From Chitinophagaceae bacterium (GTDB lineage: Bacteria > Bacteroidota > Bacteroidia > Chitinophagales > Chitinophagaceae): a stretch of DNA of 64,000 nucleotides. Location of the stretch: contig CANGOX010000001.1 in the NCBI GenBank assembly GCA_947455605.1, forward strand, positions 62,001 to 126,000. The letters are read 5' to 3'. This document shows, one piece after another, positions 63,340 to 64,000 of this stretch (position 1 is its first letter; each line of letters begins with the position of its first letter). The notes under the pieces were generated by a model. It had not been told where the DNA came from and made no database searches. It saw nothing but the letters and a program-made list of their open reading frames with translations. Both the position numbers and the translations under genes were made by a program.

Positions 63340-64000
63340 CTATCCTGCTACAACCACTTTTTTCTTGCCTATCAGCAGTTGCATAATGATCCATGCAACA
63401 AGGTATGCTGATGCACAAACGATGAACATAATATAATAGGCTGTTTCAATATGTCCGGCTGCACGATAGTGTACAAACATGTTCTTCTGAACAAACAGTG
63501 AAAGAAAAATACCACCCACGGAACCAAACATTCCACCGATACCGGTAACGGAAGCAGTTGATTTTTTGGGGAACATATCACTAACTGTTGTAAAGATATT
63601 CGCGCTCCATGCCTGGTGTGCAGCAGCTGCAATACCTATAACCAGAACGGCCAGCCATACATTGATCTCACCTAATACCAGTGCCCCTAAAATAGGCAGT
63701 ACACAAAATGCATAGATCAGCATGGAAACCCTGCGTGCTTTTAAAACGGCCCATCCCTTTTTATTGATAAAATACATAGGCAGCCATCCACCTGCTATAC
63801 TACCCACAGTTGACAAAAGATACACTGTTGCCACAGGCCAGCTTGCTGCTGTGATCTTCATATGGTACATGCTTTCAAAAAAGTCGGGTAACCAGAAAAG
63901 ATAAAACCACCAGATAGGATCGGTTAATAATTTACCGATAGCAAATGCCCAGGTTTGTTTAAAGCCGAGGAGTTGTGCCCAGGTAAGTTTAGGTTGTGTA
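63340..64000 (-). CDS. MFS transporter of the hexuronate (ExuT) type, partial
   Basis: The C-terminal part of a major facilitator transporter; the frame is open to the window edge, and the window contains about 220 residues of it. The segment DPIWWFYLFWLP (about 63900) is a hallmark of the ExuT/GarP group that moves hexuronates and aldarates. Six or seven helices are visible. It lies upstream of the DUF6807 gene on the same strand, so a sugar-acid uptake and processing unit is likely and probably continues beyond the window. Confidence 0.88.
   Translation of the reverse strand, partial: TQPKLTWAQLLGFKQTWAFAIGKLLTDPIWWFYLFWLPDFFESMYHMKITAASWPVATVYLLSTVGSIAGGWLPMYFINKKGWAVLKARRVSMLIYAFCVLPILGALVLGEINVWLAVLVIGIAAAAHQAWSANIFTTVSDMFPKKSTASVTGIGGMFGSVGGIFLSLFVQKNMFVHYRAAGHIETAYYIMFIVCASAYLVAWIIMQLLIGKKKVVVAG

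Noticed and set aside
1-64000. tRNA, rRNA, prophage, insertion sequence with transposase, or a defence island
   Set aside because: All long frames are assigned to housekeeping families and the gaps are short and filled with repeats, terminators or promoters. No cloverleaf or transposase signature was seen by eye.

Overview
The window looks like chromosomal DNA of a Bacteroidota bacterium, most likely family Chitinophagaceae or a close relative. The evidence is the gene content: gldF/gldG gliding genes, a TonB-dependent receptor next to a DUF4249 lipoprotein, a MurF-alanine racemase fusion, a split transketolase, a DksA-like protein that has lost its zinc cysteines, a bacterial GGGP-type synthase, and promoters of the Bacteroidota TAnnTTTG type. 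No rRNA, tRNA, CRISPR array, prophage or transposase gene is visible. Almost all of it is core metabolism and information processing.

Layout. 1-5.2 kb: aldehyde dehydrogenase with a divergent AraC regulator, then a GMC oxidoreductase with its small subunit. 5.4-12.6 kb: a four-gene surface cassette (secreted protein, TonB-dependent receptor, DUF4249 lipoprotein, 805-residue macroglobulin-like protein). 12.6-21.1 kb: NTF2-like protein, B12-dependent ribonucleotide reductase, GGGP-type synthase, M28 peptidase, and a LytTR response regulator with its histidine kinase. 21.3-33 kb: dxs, scpA, mscL, PPK2, an EamA transporter, frr, the N-terminal half of transketolase, a LolC/E-type permease, rbfA, an MsbA-type exporter, and a DksA-like protein with a Lys/Ala/Pro tail. 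33-45.8 kb: ileS, then a whole protoheme pathway from glutamyl-tRNA: hemJ and hemH on one side, hemA-C-D-E-F-B-L divergently on the other. 45.9-54.9 kb: 2-hydroxyacid dehydrogenase, a lipoprotein, lspA, murF-alr, terC, gldG and gldF. 55-61 kb: a proline-rich repeat protein, iscS-iscU-iscA, mce, a newly noticed 35-residue membrane protein coupled to rnc, then fabF and acpP. 61-64 kb: GNAT, YcxB-like and DUF6807 proteins and a truncated sugar-acid transporter.

The most unusual signal is not a gene. About a dozen gene borders carry short degenerate tandem arrays built in strict 7-base register (sometimes 8), usually with a second arm that is the reverse complement of the first. The heptamer differs from place to place. 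Two arrays lie inside essential genes: a 63-base, nine-heptad palindromic array forms 21 in-frame codons of hemC, and a four-heptad array lies in ileS. A second repeat class is a pair of short elements with GTCATTGCGAGG-type inverted ends. The divergent heme promoters are separated by four helically phased ATGAC repeats that look like an operator.
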